The notes beneath the pieces were generated by a model, which searched no databases, was not told the origin of the DNA, and saw only the letters and a program-made list of their open reading frames with translations. A program made the position numbers and the translations under genes. DNA of 64,000 bases from Hemicentrotus pulcherrimus (lineage: Eukaryota > Echinodermata > Echinoidea > Camarodonta > Strongylocentrotidae). The stretch spans positions 486,439 through 550,438 of the forward strand of contig BEXV01000020.1 in NCBI GenBank assembly GCA_003118195.1, written 5' to 3'. Positions within the stretch are counted from its first letter, which is position 1. Each line of letters begins with the position of its first letter. Positions 11,040 to 23,145 of the stretch are shown piece after piece.

Positions 11040-12040
11040 CTCAAACTATTCCCCATGCTGGAAAAGGAGATGATACACTTACAGGCAGAGGTATCATTGA
11101 ACAATCACTTAAACAATCAGCAATGGTTTGAATTGCAGGCAAACTCATTGAAGAAGAGGTGAACCATTATTCAAGCCCATCTTCCCCCAAAGAATGTAGG
11201 CCTACCCCTGTTTTTGAAAACCACCCTGAAGACTCTTTACCTGAGCCGGAACACAAAACTGAAAACTTGCTCAAAGTAGCTGATACACCTACAGGCAGGG
11301 GCATCTTTGAGCCACCATCAGCTATGGTACTTTGAATCCCATTGACAGACTAAACAGCAAACCCATTGATGAAGAAGAGGTGAACCATTACGCCCTTCTT
11401 CTGGTAGCGAATGTACCCCTGCTTTTAAAGGGATCCGGTAACTTTGTCTCAGATTCTGAAACAAAATCCTGGATTTAGCTCATGCTGCATTGATAATTAT
11501 AAACCTTTAGGTCAGTCAGGAACCCCATGACGTTTACAAGCCGATCGCCTGTCTGATTATCAAGATACTTATGATTGGAAATCAAAACCAAATTTTGTGT
11601 ATGCCTAAGGGTTTTCATAACATTACAGTCTATTGGGGAAAACGAGTATGGTAAAACCGGTCACCCAAAGATTTTTACTTTTTTGAGGCACTTCTTGATC
11701 ATTTTTTTTGTTTAGGGCTTCAATATTACACCATATCACAGACACTGATAACACGCAGGCCCGCGCATCTCAGATATAACAATGTTAAATGATGCCTTTC
11801 AAGCCACCCTGAAAATTCTTCACCTGAGCTAGAAGATGAAAGAGGAGCTAATAAACTTACAGGCCCATTTATATTTCAAATCAGCATTTAAAAAAACCCA
11901 GCAATGGTTGCTATTTATGTGATGGAGAGAAGAAGAAAGAAAAAATAGCAGTGACAGACTTTATAAAAAGGCAAACCTGTTGATGGATTAAAGGCAAACC
12001 GTGCATTAAAAGCCTTTCTTCCGGGCAGAGAATGTACCCT
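11040..12040. repeat. three-copy local repeat array (~200-300 bp units)
   Basis: Shared landmarks recur in the same order at about 11080-11215, 11280-11420 and 11860-12030: 'acaggca' or 'acaggcc', 'cagcaatgg' or 'cagctatgg', 'aactcattgaagaagaggtg' or 'cattgatgaagaagaggtg', and 'agaatgta' or 'cgaatgta' then 'ccctg'. A linking piece 'ccaccctgaa..ctt.acctgagc' appears at about 11220 and 11810. Copies 2 and 3 are separated by about 400 bp of unrelated sequence. No coding frame survives through the copies. Confidence 0.65.
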
Positions 12041-12049
12041 GTTAGTGTC

Positions 12050-13285
12050 ACTTGTAAAGATTCAACCAGAATTAATGCATCAGAGAGCAATTATCAGATT
12101 ATCTACAAGTGGGATAGATGTTTGTTTGGTTTCTAATGATTGGACCCATGGGATGCAAGAAAAGACATGAATTAGAATTGCATAATAACAACTTTAAAGA
12201 TGTAGGAGCAAGCTTTCAAGGAAAAATTTTGAAGGTGAGCAAGCTTTCATGCTTTTAGAGCAAAGATATGGTATACCAGTGAAAAACTTGCATCTTTGTT
12301 TACCTGTGCCTTTTCTGCATTTGCCATATCGAAAAAGAGATTTGTATGTATTTTTTTATTTTTCAACCAGGGCTCTTTTTTGCACTTTGGTTGCTTTTGT
12401 TGCCATTCTGCACAGTTGCTTATTTGCCTCACATTCAATTTTGCACAAAATAACAGGTATTAATTGATGGAAGGATTGCTGTACAAAACAATTTCTATGC
12501 ATAATGATCCATTTCCAGTCTTGATAAGCTCCATAAGCTTGACCATATGACATAAACTTTTATGGTGCTTAAAGTGCATTTGTGCTATTACAGGAGTGGT
12601 TGGTTTACCTTCACAGAAGTGCTCAATGTTTATGACGCCCTCACCAGAATCTGGTCATTTTCTTAGAAATGTTGAGATATGATGGTAAAAGTAGTGCTTC
12701 GATAGTTGGCAATTCATTTTCTAATGTGGGTTTGTGGTGAATGGTGCAAAAAGTACATTTACACTATTCTTGAAGTTCGGTGTTATGCTTTAGGTGTGTT
12801 GTCACTTCATGGTGTTAAAAGTTTACGCTGGCTGCCATGAAGCAGGTTATGGAATTCCTAAGATATGTTGTCAGTTGTTTCCTAACACGAAGTTGTGACT
12901 AAGGGAAACGCGTACCAAACTTTGTGGTTCACAAATCAAATCAACCATGCTATTTGGGGTGCCTGGAGCTTGTCCCTTTACAAATTTCTGATTTTTTTTT
13001 TTCTTCTGTAAGTTTGTCTCGCTTTTGTCAACTTCTTGCACCATAAACGACTCATCTTCGGGGTAGGGTTTCATTAGAACTTACAAAGCTTCCAGCTCCA
13101 AGGAATGCTGAAGTGCATTACTATGGTTTTCCGAAGCTACTTTTAGATACAGTTCCATCTTTCTTTATAGCAGAAGCCCTCTAAACCCTGACTCATCCTA
13201 TGATTATTCTCAGCGTAGTCTTATTCTTGATTGTTTGCTTATCGCAAGTGCTCTGGTTGTTCTTGTTCTTTATTTAGCAATACAG
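12050..13285. other. intronic sequence, no gene seen
   Basis: AT-rich sequence without family resemblance on either strand. Weakly similar blocks with 'atggtg..aaagt.cattt.cactat' near 12562-12590 and 12740-12765 hint at another old duplication. Confidence 0.5.
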
Positions 13286-13488
13286 TGCAGGTATTCTTGC
13301 TTATCTTGATATCCGTGGATGTCAAAGAGATGTTTTCTATTTAACAATAACAGTGGCAGATAATGTTAAATGGGAGCTGGTGATACTTCTTACTTATCTA
13401 AAATGCTGTAGCTATGTCAAAGAGCTGTTCTTTATTGAACATCAACAGTAGCAGATATATATATTGTGAAATTTGAGCTGAAGATATG
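13286..13488. repeat. diverged two-copy tandem duplication
   Basis: 'cttatct', 'atgtcaaagag', 'tgtt(t)tctat..aaca', 'cagtggcaga' or 'cagtagcaga', 'aaat..gagctg' recur in the same order, about 100 bp apart. Confidence 0.6.
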
Positions 13489-14283
13489 GGCATCCTTCCT
13501 TAAACAGCCACAGAAGATTCATATTACAAGCAAAAGGAAAGTCATGTGAATCCTCCAGTTGTCTCAAGTTGATCCTATCCTGATCTCGTTGTGTCAGTCT
13601 TGCATTTGATCGATGGAATAGTGCAACTTCTTCATTCCACTTCATTGTGTTTGCTGCTGAATGAGGAGATAACAAGATGATGAAGTATGTAGGAGCTTCG
13701 TGGACTAAAAAGTGGATGATAGGGAAGAAACGAAACACGAAAGGTAGGAACTCAATATTTATGATTGATAATTTCCAGCTTCTTCTTGTCACACTTTGTG
13801 TTTTTTTAATTGCGACTTCAAGATTTTGCTATAATTTAGTTTATCTCCCAAACCAGTGCAAAGTGCATGTTCAGGCCTAGCAGATGGGCTTTGCATACTG
13901 AGCCATTAAGATAATGAAGAAAATAAATTTCTTTAAAAATATCTTGAGTTAGATAAAGATGTTTTGAATATGTTTTGTTTCATTACGTAAAGATTAAAAT
14001 TTTATAGAGATCAACAAAATTCACAAAGTACTTGTGACCTTTCTTTCATATAGTGCAGTGCTATCTTGTACAATTTTATAACCATTTGAAAACCTGTGGT
14101 TTTACTGATAAGTCGTAAATATTGCGTGGCAAAGATCAACATTGCGACTTGCATATGATAAAGGATAGGGGAAAGTTTTGGTTTGTGAATTCATTGGGTA
14201 TAATCTTTTAAAATATATGGGAATAATGTTTTACTGAGTTGATTTATAAAACCATAATTCATTTGTTCATTTGCTTGTGATGT

Positions 14284-14411
14284 ATGGAATTAAACTTTGT
14301 TGTGTTTATGTTTATATTAGTTTATGATACATGTAGATATCATATTTATGGCATTAAACTTTGTTGTGTTTATGTTTATATTAGTTTATGATACATGCAG
14401 ATATCATATTT
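14284..14411. repeat. 64-bp tandem duplication
   Basis: The unit containing ttaaactttgttgtgtttat and 'gatacatg(t/c)agatatcatatt' is present twice with almost no differences, which indicates a recent event. Confidence 0.9.
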
Positions 14412-15034
14412 CATTTCTCTGTGCATAATGTCAAATGTGTCATAATATCAGACCCTTTTCTATAAAGGTATACATTTAATACCAGTGTAAGGTAAACAAT
14501 AAATGGCATCAGATAAGCCCATAATTTGAGAGCTTACATTGCAGAACATTCACTAAGAGGTGCTATCCTCTCTGTTATCGTAACAGATCACTAGGAGGAT
14601 GCAAGTAAAAGACAGGATAGCTGGTGAGATACATTTATATTCAGAGCAGGTTCTTTTAAGAGAGTTTCTATTATATTTGAGGTTGCTTTCTTCCAAGAAA
14701 GTTAATAGGAACAGGAAAAAGACAAGGCGAGAGTGATAAATGGGGATGAGGTTGAGAGACGTGATACTTTGAGGGGTTTTGCCTCACCCGTAGAGTTGAG
14801 TCATGGAGGTTTCCTTAGTGGAGAGAGAGATTGTATCCCAAGAACCAGACCTTCCTGGGGTCATGAGCAAGGGTGCTATCTGTTCCCCCTCCCCCTCACC
14901 CATCCCTCACCCTTCCCCTCCCTTTCACTATTCAATCTCAACCCGAGAGTGATTAAATCGTCATCTCTCGTTAACTGGAGGTGCATTTTCCAGAGCTCTA
15001 TCAACTTCTGGTACCAGCATATATGAGTGGCAAG
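14412..15034. other. intronic sequence, no gene supported
   Basis: Includes a pyrimidine-rich patch 14880-14930. An open + frame at 14733-15026 has no ATG start that fits, no domain and no flanking splice signals that would fit the gene. Confidence 0.5.
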
Positions 15035-15410
15035 TTCCAAAAGTACTTACTGGACCTGCAAACTAAAAGTTCTTGATGAAGGTGAAGGAGGGCTAGAGGG
15101 AGCCCTGTAAAGTGTAAAGTTATCAGGAGTTATTGGTTTGCCGTTGATGTCAACTCTTTGTTTACAAGTGCATGATACATTCTTAACTTGAATGTATGTG
15201 CCTTAAGAAGTGATATAAGCTGCTCATTATAAAATCATCTTACTGGCACGCAGACTGAAGAGTTTTGTTGATTAAATTAAGGCGAAGGACAGCTCGAAGG
15301 AGCCCTTTAAAGGGTTATTGTTTTGGCGCTGATGTCAACGCTTATGCCTCTGCCTGATACATTCTGAACTTGAGCACACCGTTATGCCTTAACAAGTTTC
15401 CTGTGTGGCC
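15035..15410. repeat. two-copy tandem duplication, ~190-bp unit
   Basis: Copy 1 (15035-15225) and copy 2 (15235-15410) share 'gttcttgatgaaggtgaagg' or 'ttgttgattaaattaaggcgaagg' in outline, 'gagccct', 'gttattg.ttt.g', 'gatgtcaac', 'tgatacattct(t/g)aacttga' and 'gccttaa.aag'. Divergence shows it is not recent. Confidence 0.7.
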
Positions 15411-16215
15411 ATGAAGTCTTTTTGGCTGAAAAATTCCTGGTGATATTCGATTTGACTCAAACGGATGCAACAGCCAGGTTGAGCACGGAACATGGTTCTA
15501 ATTTGCGGATCATAACTGGATTTCTTTCATTCTTGATTTTTGTTTGAGTACTTATGTTTCTTTGGAAAGTTTTGTAAAAGAAGGAAAACAAAAATGCCAG
15601 GAGCCATAGAGCAAAGGAGAGGTAGGTTAAGTCTTGAATTAATTCAAATTAATTTCAGGGTTTGATTTTGATCTTGCATGGTTAGAAATCATTCCATGAA
15701 ACATTCATGATCATCATCTAATAACTAGAATCATTCACAACTTTATTCTTTCAAAATAGTCCTCATAATTTCTTTGTTCTTACACTGAATAACAAACTCT
15801 TCCAGTTCATTTGCTCCATATACCTTCAATTGATTAATTGTGACAGTGATCAATGTTTACAAAATAATGTGAACATTATTTTGCTTTTCTTATGATAACA
15901 GTGCTCCGAGTTAAACATTCACATTTTCCATATTGTGCATCTCTTCATCATTTTGTTGTTTGGAAAAGTTGTTATTGTTGGCAAATTTGCACTAGTGTAG
16001 TGATATTTTACAAGTACGTATTACATTTTTCTCCTTTTTTCTTCATTGCCTTTGAAAATTGCATTTCCTTATTATATTTTGCAGCCTATGGACAATCAAT
16101 GTTGGATTGAGATTGGAATGCATTTCCATCTCTCAGTGTCAAACCGTCAAGTCTACCAATATTTTTTTTTTATAGACGGCTGATTACAAATTTGTACATT
16201 GAACTTTTGTTTACA

Positions 16216-16227
16216 CCCCCCCCCCCN
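16216..16227. repeat. C homopolymer ending in N
   Basis: Eleven C bases followed by an N at 16227, an assembly weak point. Confidence 0.9.
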
Positions 16228-16674
16228 TTTCTTAAGATTTCTAGGCATTTGTAATGTATAGAACATCAAAATATTAGTAATTTTTCAAAGAAAGAGTCTG
16301 TAAGACATTGGTAGACTTCTTCTAGAGGTAGCATATGGCTGGCAAGATTGTAACACAATACTCTGATTGCCCTTTTCCACCAGACAGCTGGTCACAGATC
16401 TACTTCCCAAATATATCTTGTAACACGTTTTCATTCAAAAATAGAACAAATATGTCAGTAACAAAAATGATTTATAATTATCTGTGATTTGCACTGTTGA
16501 AGGTGTGTTCAGTGCACACCTTTGCTGCTTGTGATGTTGCTAAATGTGTGAAAGGTTGACAAGTTTGTTGTTGGTCCAGGCTTATATGTAGTCTAGAAGT
16601 TCAGACTCCATAACAACTTTCTTATTGATCCATATCCAGGCATCTGCTTCATATACTCATCTCTTATGAAGTTA

Positions 16675-16815
16675 ATTAGTTTATTGGTTTTTGTTTAAAT
16701 GTTTTGGGTTTTCCCTACGATTCAAATAATTATTATTACATACTTTACTCGATATTAAAAGGAGAATATAGGCTTTCATAAGTTAGAAGGCAATTCCCCT
16801 AATGATTTTACTTGG
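16675..16815 (+). repeat. dispersed duplicate of 18500-18645
   Basis: 'agtttattggtttttgtt', 'aggctttcata..gttagaagg' and 'tttttacttggatacc' occur in the same order at both sites. The unit is about 140 bp and non-coding. Confidence 0.8.
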
Positions 16816-16847
16816 ATACCAGCTCAGGTTATATATATATCCTCTTC

Positions 16848-17025
16848 GCCTGCAAGCTTGCAGGGCATACACTGTCGGCCTGCATGTTTGCAAGGACTTT
16901 AGATTGCGCTCATGCAAGCTTGCAAGGCATATCTCTTTGTCTGCAAGCTTGCATCAAGTTTGTCGTAAGATTGCGAGCAAGTTTTGCAAGCATAAATTTG
17001 TACTACATGCTTGCTGCAAGCTTGA
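16848..17025. repeat. cluster of TGCAAGCTTGCA palindromes
   Basis: Perfect 12-bp palindrome TGCAAGCTTGCA at 16851-16862, 16913-16924 and 16942-16953, plus near copies at about 16881 (tgcatgtttgca) and 17015 (tgcaagcttgag). Spacings are irregular. Unit similarity also includes the following 'ggcat'. Either a degenerate minisatellite or a clustered palindromic binding site. Confidence 0.75.
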
Positions 17026-17107
17026 GATTCTGTAAGGGATATTCTATGCACGCACATACAGTGCAAATCTATATTTGAACACGTACCACTTGGGAGAAAA
17101 GAAAAGG

Positions 17108-17227
17108 GGTCTTTGTGGTCTTTCAGTAATGTTTTTTTTAGAAAATTATTTATAAGGGAAACAAAAATGTATTGATAGACAGGTGGTCTTTTTATACAGG
17201 CGGTTACTAAAGCAGGTTTTAATTGTA
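17108..17227. mobile_element. TA-flanked MITE, partial reversed copy of the 5423 family
   Basis: Relative to 5423-5599 this copy is inverted. It carries 'aagggaaacaa', 'gatagacaggtggtcttt', 'acaggcggttactaaagcagg' and ends 'ttttaattgta'. The other terminus is eroded. Confidence 0.7.
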
Positions 17228-17539
17228 ATGACTAAAGATACATTTAAAATGTCTTTTTATGCATGAATTCTCATACAATGTCCAGGAGGTCAGTTTAGGA
17301 ACATAGGAGCATTGGAACATATACATGAAGGCCGATACGAGACTCATCGAACTGTGGGGTGTGTCATGTTTGTGGGTGGCATTTCCTCTCGTTAAGTATG
17401 TGCCAATTTTCCTGATTAATCTGTCAACATTAATCAATCATAACTCTTCAACTGTGGTTAGCTCATTATAATTAAATGTTTCAGACTTGACTCAAATTCT
17501 CAGTAGGGTATGCCACAGTCTGTATGCTGGGTACCATAG

Positions 17540-17640
17540 TCATAATGATAATAAACTTGTTTTTGTATAGCACATATCACATGATTCAATGTCTCTATGC
17601 GCTTTCAAAGGACTGTGGATATTGTTATACCGTTTTTAGC
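17540..17640. repeat. probable dispersed repeat fragment ('tatagcacatatcac')
   Basis: The string 'tttttgtatagcacatatca' followed by 'tctctatgcgctttcaaagg' resembles a type of dispersed repeat common in invertebrate genomes (TATAGCGC..CTATGCGCTTT). Only one copy is in this window, so the call rests on memory of the pattern. Confidence 0.35.
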
Positions 17641-18074
17641 TCCGGCAACAGTAGTGCATTGAAGTATCCTAGTAGGCACTACCAGTAATTACTACACACG
17701 GGTTGAGTGTGAATAGGAAAATAGGCAAATTGATTTGAGAATATAATGAAGTAACAACATCAGTGATCATTGTATGTTCAATAATAAGAATACTTTCTAT
17801 AACTCAGATTTTTGAGGTTTAAGTGGAAAAATGTAAATGAGAGTTAGTAATTGAGTTCAAATTTGGAAGGAGGGGGGAGGTAGTTTTTGTGTAACAACCA
17901 AGTGAATGGAGTTATACTTGTTTCTATATATATATAGTGACAAAATATTGCCTTTGTCATTCCATCGCGTTGATCCTGATTGAGTCTATATTCATCAGAG
18001 TCTGTATAGAAGACTAGGTGTTCAGGGAGGTGTGTAGTCCAGTTGACCAATCGTACTGTCTCAAATCATTTCCT

Positions 18075-18200
18075 GTCTTGGAATCTAACGAACTCCCACT
18101 TGCTGCCATTTTTGTCCAAATTTCTTTCCTGGAAGAATTGCCTCTCAAGACATTAAATGTGTGGTCATAACTTTAGCTTGATAAATATTATCCAACTGTT
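18075..18200 (+). repeat. dispersed duplicate of 18645-18765
   Basis: Both contain 'ggaatc.aac.aactccca', 'tttctttcctggaagaatt', 'ctctcaaga.attaaatgtg' and 'tggtcataact'. The second copy follows directly on the copy of 16675-16815, so 18500-18800 is a patchwork of two upstream segments. Confidence 0.85.
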
Positions 18201-18243
18201 TATTCATGTGTAATTGAACAGTCTGTAGATGAGAACTATCACT

Positions 18244-18448
18244 ATGAACATAACTGACAAAAAAGGCGGACAAAATATACAGTTCCTAAGGTAGACAAAG
18301 GAACATCCCTTCGCTGCTATTATGTAAATAGTTGAATATGCATTTACACCTGTTCTGCACATTTTTACATAATAGCAGTGAAGGGATGTTCCTTTGTCTG
18401 CCTGAGGAACTGTATATTTTGTCCGCTTTCTTTGTCAGTCATGTTCAT
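18244..18448. mobile_element. foldback element with ~85-bp arms
   Basis: The left arm starts atgaacataactgacaaa and the right arm ends tttgtcagtcatgttcat. Pairing runs inward through 'ggcggacaaaatatacagtt', 'gacaaaggaacatccctt' and 'gctgctattatgtaaa' with few mismatches, leaving a loop of roughly 30 bases around 18330-18362. No ORF. It is either a short palindromic MITE or a transcribed long hairpin. Confidence 0.85.
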
Positions 18449-18499
18449 ATTGTATATAGGTTGCATGAGAAAAGCATGTTAGAATTGTTATAAAGTAAT

Positions 18500-18800
18500 T
18501 GAAGTTATTTAGTTTATTGGTTTTTGTTGAAGTGTTTTTGGTTTGAATAATTCTATTACATACTTGCTGTTTTAAGGAAAATATAGGCTTTCATATTGTT
18601 AGAAGGCAACTCCCACAATGTTTTTACTTGGATACCTGACCTGGAATCAAACAAACTCCCATTTGCTGACAGTTTTGTGCAAATTTCTTTCCTGGAAGAA
18701 TTCTCTCTCAAGATATTAAATGTGTGGTCATAACTTAACCTTGATAAAGTAGATGAGAACTATATAGGTTGTATGAGAAAAGCATGTTAGAATTGTGTAC
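18500..18800 (+). repeat. mosaic of two duplicated segments
   Basis: 18500-18645 matches 16675-16815 and 18645-18765 matches 18075-18200. The tail 'ggttgtatgagaaaagcatg' followed by 'ttagaattgt' also repeats 18458-18490. These segments flank the foldback at 18244-18448, so the foldback probably sits inside a larger duplicated repeat. Confidence 0.8.
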
Positions 18801-21800
18801 CCACTTTTAAAAACGAGGCAAATCAAAGAAAAGGCATCCAAATGCAAGTTTCTCCTTTCTAAACCTTTTTGAAACTTCAAAAGCAGTTTGAAAATACATA
18901 CATAATGAATGCAACTTCTTTTATTCCTACTTAAACAAATTGTCACATAATTATACTTTAAAATTAAGAATATCAAGTCTCTTTTGGGTGAGTGTCTATT
19001 ACACATACTGCATAAATTTCCCTTGTTCTTTTGCATGTACGTGTAAAATGGAGGTCGTATTCAACTACCTCAAAGGATAAAACAATATCTCCATAGCCAT
19101 GGAGCTAATCTTTATGAAAGACAAGTCAAACAGCTTATCGCATAATGAGTGACATTCTTGGATCCAGGGCATTATGAAATAATTTCTGTGAACACAGATA
19201 CAAGCCCTAGATTGGAAGCCCAAGCTTCCTTCTCCGAGTCAATGCCGGCTCCTGGAGTTTGTGCGGCAATCCTTCAAATAATTGACTGTAATTAATGTTT
19301 CCCTCCAGCGTTATCGGAGTAAGGAGAATGCAATTCTGTTTTAGCTGATTAATCTGTCAATGGGGCATGTCTGTGTGTTGTTTCTTTGTGTAGGGACAAT
19401 CTTTCTGTTCATATTTCATGTTTATAATTATAGTAAGGTTATGCTTGTAAGCTCATATTTGCATTGATTCAAATCATTTCTATTGCTCATATTGATGAAA
19501 AGGAGAAAAACATTGCATTTATTGGCAGGAGATAGATTGAATACATATTAGTAATAATAAAGATTAAATATCATTCAAGCTTGTAACAGCCGGTTATTTT
19601 AATATTTGATATACTATAAAGAGATGTGATTTAATTGCTTAAATACTAACATAGAAAGTAGCAGGGAGAAGTACAAATATGTAAGGGCAGACAGACTGAT
19701 CACATGAGATAGCTGAAAAGGGGACCTGAGTTAAGAATGAAAAGGAGAAATTATTTATTTTGTATAATTAATAATAAGCAGCGCTAGCAGTAAAAAAAAT
19801 TTTAAAAAAGATTCTGATTTGATAACATAAGATGAACAGAAGAATAAAAGAGTATGTGATAATGCCCCCTTTGTAGCGCCCCTTTCATACGTAACTTTTC
19901 AGGAGCTCTTGTACAACAATGCAGTTTTTACATTGATTTCTATTGTTTAGAATGTGTTTTTGAATGACATCAAATTTCATATTCTAAAATCTTAAATGTC
20001 AAATTGAAAGCTAGGAAACTCGAGAGATATCAATGAAAATGTACCCTTTTTAAAATTTCAGATATGACAATTTTGAAAATTGGAAGAGCAAAATGTTGGA
20101 GTAAAGTTTCTAGCATGAATATAGGCATGCAATTAGACATGCTTAAGAATGAGTATACAATACAGTTGTGTGAAATCACTGATGACAGATGGAGATGGGA
20201 ATATTTAAAGGTCATTGAAAATAGCAGCGAAATAGTCAAACTACAACTGGTAATGGCATACCCTTAGCAGCTCCCATTTGAAGTAATCTTACGTGATATA
20301 GGAAATGATCTTAGCACTATGTCGACATCAATTTGGATAGAAAGAGGGCATGAGAGAGTTTTGTTTTGTACTAAAACCTTTATTGGAAACAATCCTCCTT
20401 ACAAATAAATAATTACACTAAAATGTATGCTATTAATTTATCATCTCAAGAAAAAATTCTACCTTAGAGATATTTACAAGTATTTCAATTTGATGACATA
20501 TGAGGGTACATATTTGCTGGTAAGTACATGCAAACTTGATCAACTATGCAATGAATTGTTGCATCATGCAAAGAAATGTATTTACAGAGAAATCCAGAAT
20601 AGGTGCAGTAAAATGTAATAATGTATGATAGGGAACATGAAAAAAATCAAATTATTTTGGTTTTGATGAATAAAATGATATATTATTTCGAAAATTTTAT
20701 TGAAAAAAAAATCAATTGACAGTGTCTATCAAGATCATCAAGAGGAAGTGGAGAATATATAGAGGAGAGATTAAAAACATAGGCCTTATATGCCTTCTCA
20801 CTCAGTAAAACTCCAGAATTAGTCCCTCAAGACATTTCTTTGTAATTAAGTTTTATGAAGTAAGAGATGTCCTCACCCGAATAAGAAGCCTATGCAATGT
20901 ACTTGGTCTGTGCTTTACAACAAGCTATGGATGATTAGAAGCACTAAAGGAAGGGGTACTTTGCTATGAGAGACGAGGCTTCCCAACCCTCACGCAGGAA
21001 TCATGCAATTTACTTTGTCTCCCGCTCGGACTTGAGCGCAAGAGGAGGGTCGGGAGGAAATTGACTCAAAAATTCCAGGGGGTTCATTGACATAAACTAT
21101 GTACAAGAACATAAACATGATGGGCAAGGCCTTCGTTTGGGAACCTGTCACTTTCGTGGAGGAAGCGTTCCGCTTTTTCGTCCCGTGTAAAGTGGGGAAG
21201 GTTGTAGGTGTGTTAGACATAATTGATGGTTATCACGGATAGTTGCGGGGGATGCGGTCGGAATCCTTGATGCAACGGTGCATGCATGCTGAATGCTGAT
21301 CTCTTAAAAGGCTTGGTTTTTCCTATGTTGTGATGTTTAAAGTATTAATAGTAACCACCTGCACAAGCTGTACAAAGCAGGTGGTTTCACTTTTGCATAG
21401 GAAAGTAATTCTGTGGTCAAAATGTACAATTTAATCAATTTTGTTGAATCGTGATGTTTTGATTTGACATTCAAAATATTATTTGCTATAGAATTTGTTC
21501 CTTATTAAGTCAGAAGACCAATAAAGCTTATTGAAGCCTAACAAATTCAACTCCTTCTGTTGACTAGCGGATAAGATTTATTGGACGTGTTTTTGGTGAT
21601 CATACTCATAACCACATCCCTACAGGAGGTAGATATACTAATTAAAAAGTCATAAACAGCTTTCATAGGCAGCATGATTAGAGGAAAAAACATAGTGCAA
21701 TGTTTGTTTGGATAATATGAGTGCAGTGCCCTCAGGGAGAACACTATTAATACTGATGAGGCTACCCTTGGTAAACAAGACATTCTTATTATTATAAGTA

Positions 21801-22430
21801 GTAGTAGTAGTATATAGTTGTAGTAGAGGTTGAAGTAGAAACAGCAGCCGCAGTATTTTATCTTCGAGTATGAGGGAAACAACCATACCAACAAAATAAT
21901 TGATACACATGGTATTGAATGAAGCAACGTTTGATGTAGGGTAAATTGGTTTATAATTATAGCATATTCTGCATGGGAGATGTAAAGAAATAGTAATTTC
22001 ATTATGTAGGGTACTATACACATGTATGGAAGGGCTATGTGTAGATTCTTAGCTTTTCTACCGAGTAAAGTGAATTGCAAAATTTCCCAAAAGAACATCA
22101 AAATAATCTATGGTTAAGCTTAGAATGCATTCTTTATGCGGACTCTGCATGCAATTGATGTAGTCAGTGGTACTTTTTATCTATGATGGTATAATTTTCG
22201 GCTTTCATTCTTGGGAACTAGATTCAGTGATCCCCTTGACAAGTCATTAAATTTGAGATATAAGACTCAAGTGATCTAAGATTTAAATTATAAACAAATG
22301 TTACAGCATGAAGAAAATCATTAGATAAATAATAACCATCAAGAAAGAAAGGAAAACTTCAAATTAGGTCAATGGGATGCACGAGAGGGCTTGAGGAGTA
22401 AATGAAATGGAGCAGAATAAAAGCGATAAA
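18801..22430. other. intronic sequence, no gene supported
   Basis: No exon recognised. 19060-19380 is unusually non-repetitive and balanced in composition, with several homeodomain-type TAAT/ATTA cores and GATA-type 'cttatcg' strings (near 19136 and 19313). 20960-21290 is GC-richer than its surroundings. Both are only candidates for conserved regulatory sequence. Open frames at 20064-20267 and 21547-22101 have no family resemblance. Confidence 0.45.
21353..21386. repeat. perfect 10-bp-arm hairpin
   Basis: aaccacctgc and gcaggtggtt are exact inverse complements around a 14-base loop (acaagctgtacaaa). Confidence 0.85.
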
Positions 22431-22439
22431 TTAGACATC

Positions 22440-22692
22440 CCAGAAAATGAAAACTTAATTGCTCAAGGTCAGATGTGACCTAAATCCCAGAGTCCCAGCT
22501 GACCTAGTCTGAAACAAAAGATGACCCCCAGCAATCGTCACCTTCTCCTTGCGTGTGTTTGCCTGGTTGTGTGTGTCTGGTGGGACAATGGAGAAAGGGG
22601 CCGGCTTTGATTTGTAAACAGGAATTGAACCTAGATCCTGCAGGAAGCATGGTCCACGTCTCTCTAATGGGCGACAACTAGCCACAGGTGTC
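22440..22692 (-). mobile_element. possible tRNA-derived SINE
   Basis: On the minus strand, TGGCTAGTTGTC (22684-22673) fits a pol III A box and GGTTCAATTCC (22631-22621) a B box, at about tRNA spacing. The remaining sequence to about 22440 would be the SINE body. The anticodon arm does not fold into a convincing tRNA, so it is not a functional tRNA gene. The body contains 'gtgtgtgtctgg' and is GC-richer than the surrounding intron. Confidence 0.4.
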
Positions 22693-23145
22693 TGTCGCTG
22701 CCACCAGGATGCCGACGATGGTCCCTATAACTAGTCAGGTGACCTTTTCTAATGAGGTGCACAAAGTTCTTTTTATCGTTCATTCGTTCGTGTCTCCTTA
22801 GATCAAAATTAATGTAAATCTTGATTTTCAGAGTAGTTGCTACAACCGGCTGGTCAGACACGTTGCCCCGGGTTGCGAGATAGGACTCTTGTAGCGTGCC
22901 CCCACTTAACACAAGCTTAGTCAAAATAGGCATGGCTTTTTGTACTGTATGTTTCTCTCCATGATAAACTTGTGGCAAGTTTTAAAAAGTAGAGCCACTG
23001 ACTTTGCCATAATAGCGAAGTGCATTTTTTTAAAGCGACTTGTCATGCAGGATTGTGATTTAAGAGCATGTCCCATATAATGGGTTTAAAAACTTTATAG
23101 CAGTGACTGCAAGCTTTGTCATAATTATTGAGAGAGTGTAATTTT
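22693..23145. other. intronic sequence, nothing recognised
   Basis: Mixed-composition sequence up to the MITE at 23146; no exon, RNA gene or repeat partner found. Confidence 0.45.

Noticed and set aside
20064..20267. 67-codon + frame with mixed composition
   Set aside because: Opposite strand is open as well, no family resemblance and no splice context.
22621..22691. Functional tRNA gene on the minus strand
   Set aside because: A and B boxes fit, but no cloverleaf with paired acceptor and anticodon stems could be drawn; kept only as a SINE head.
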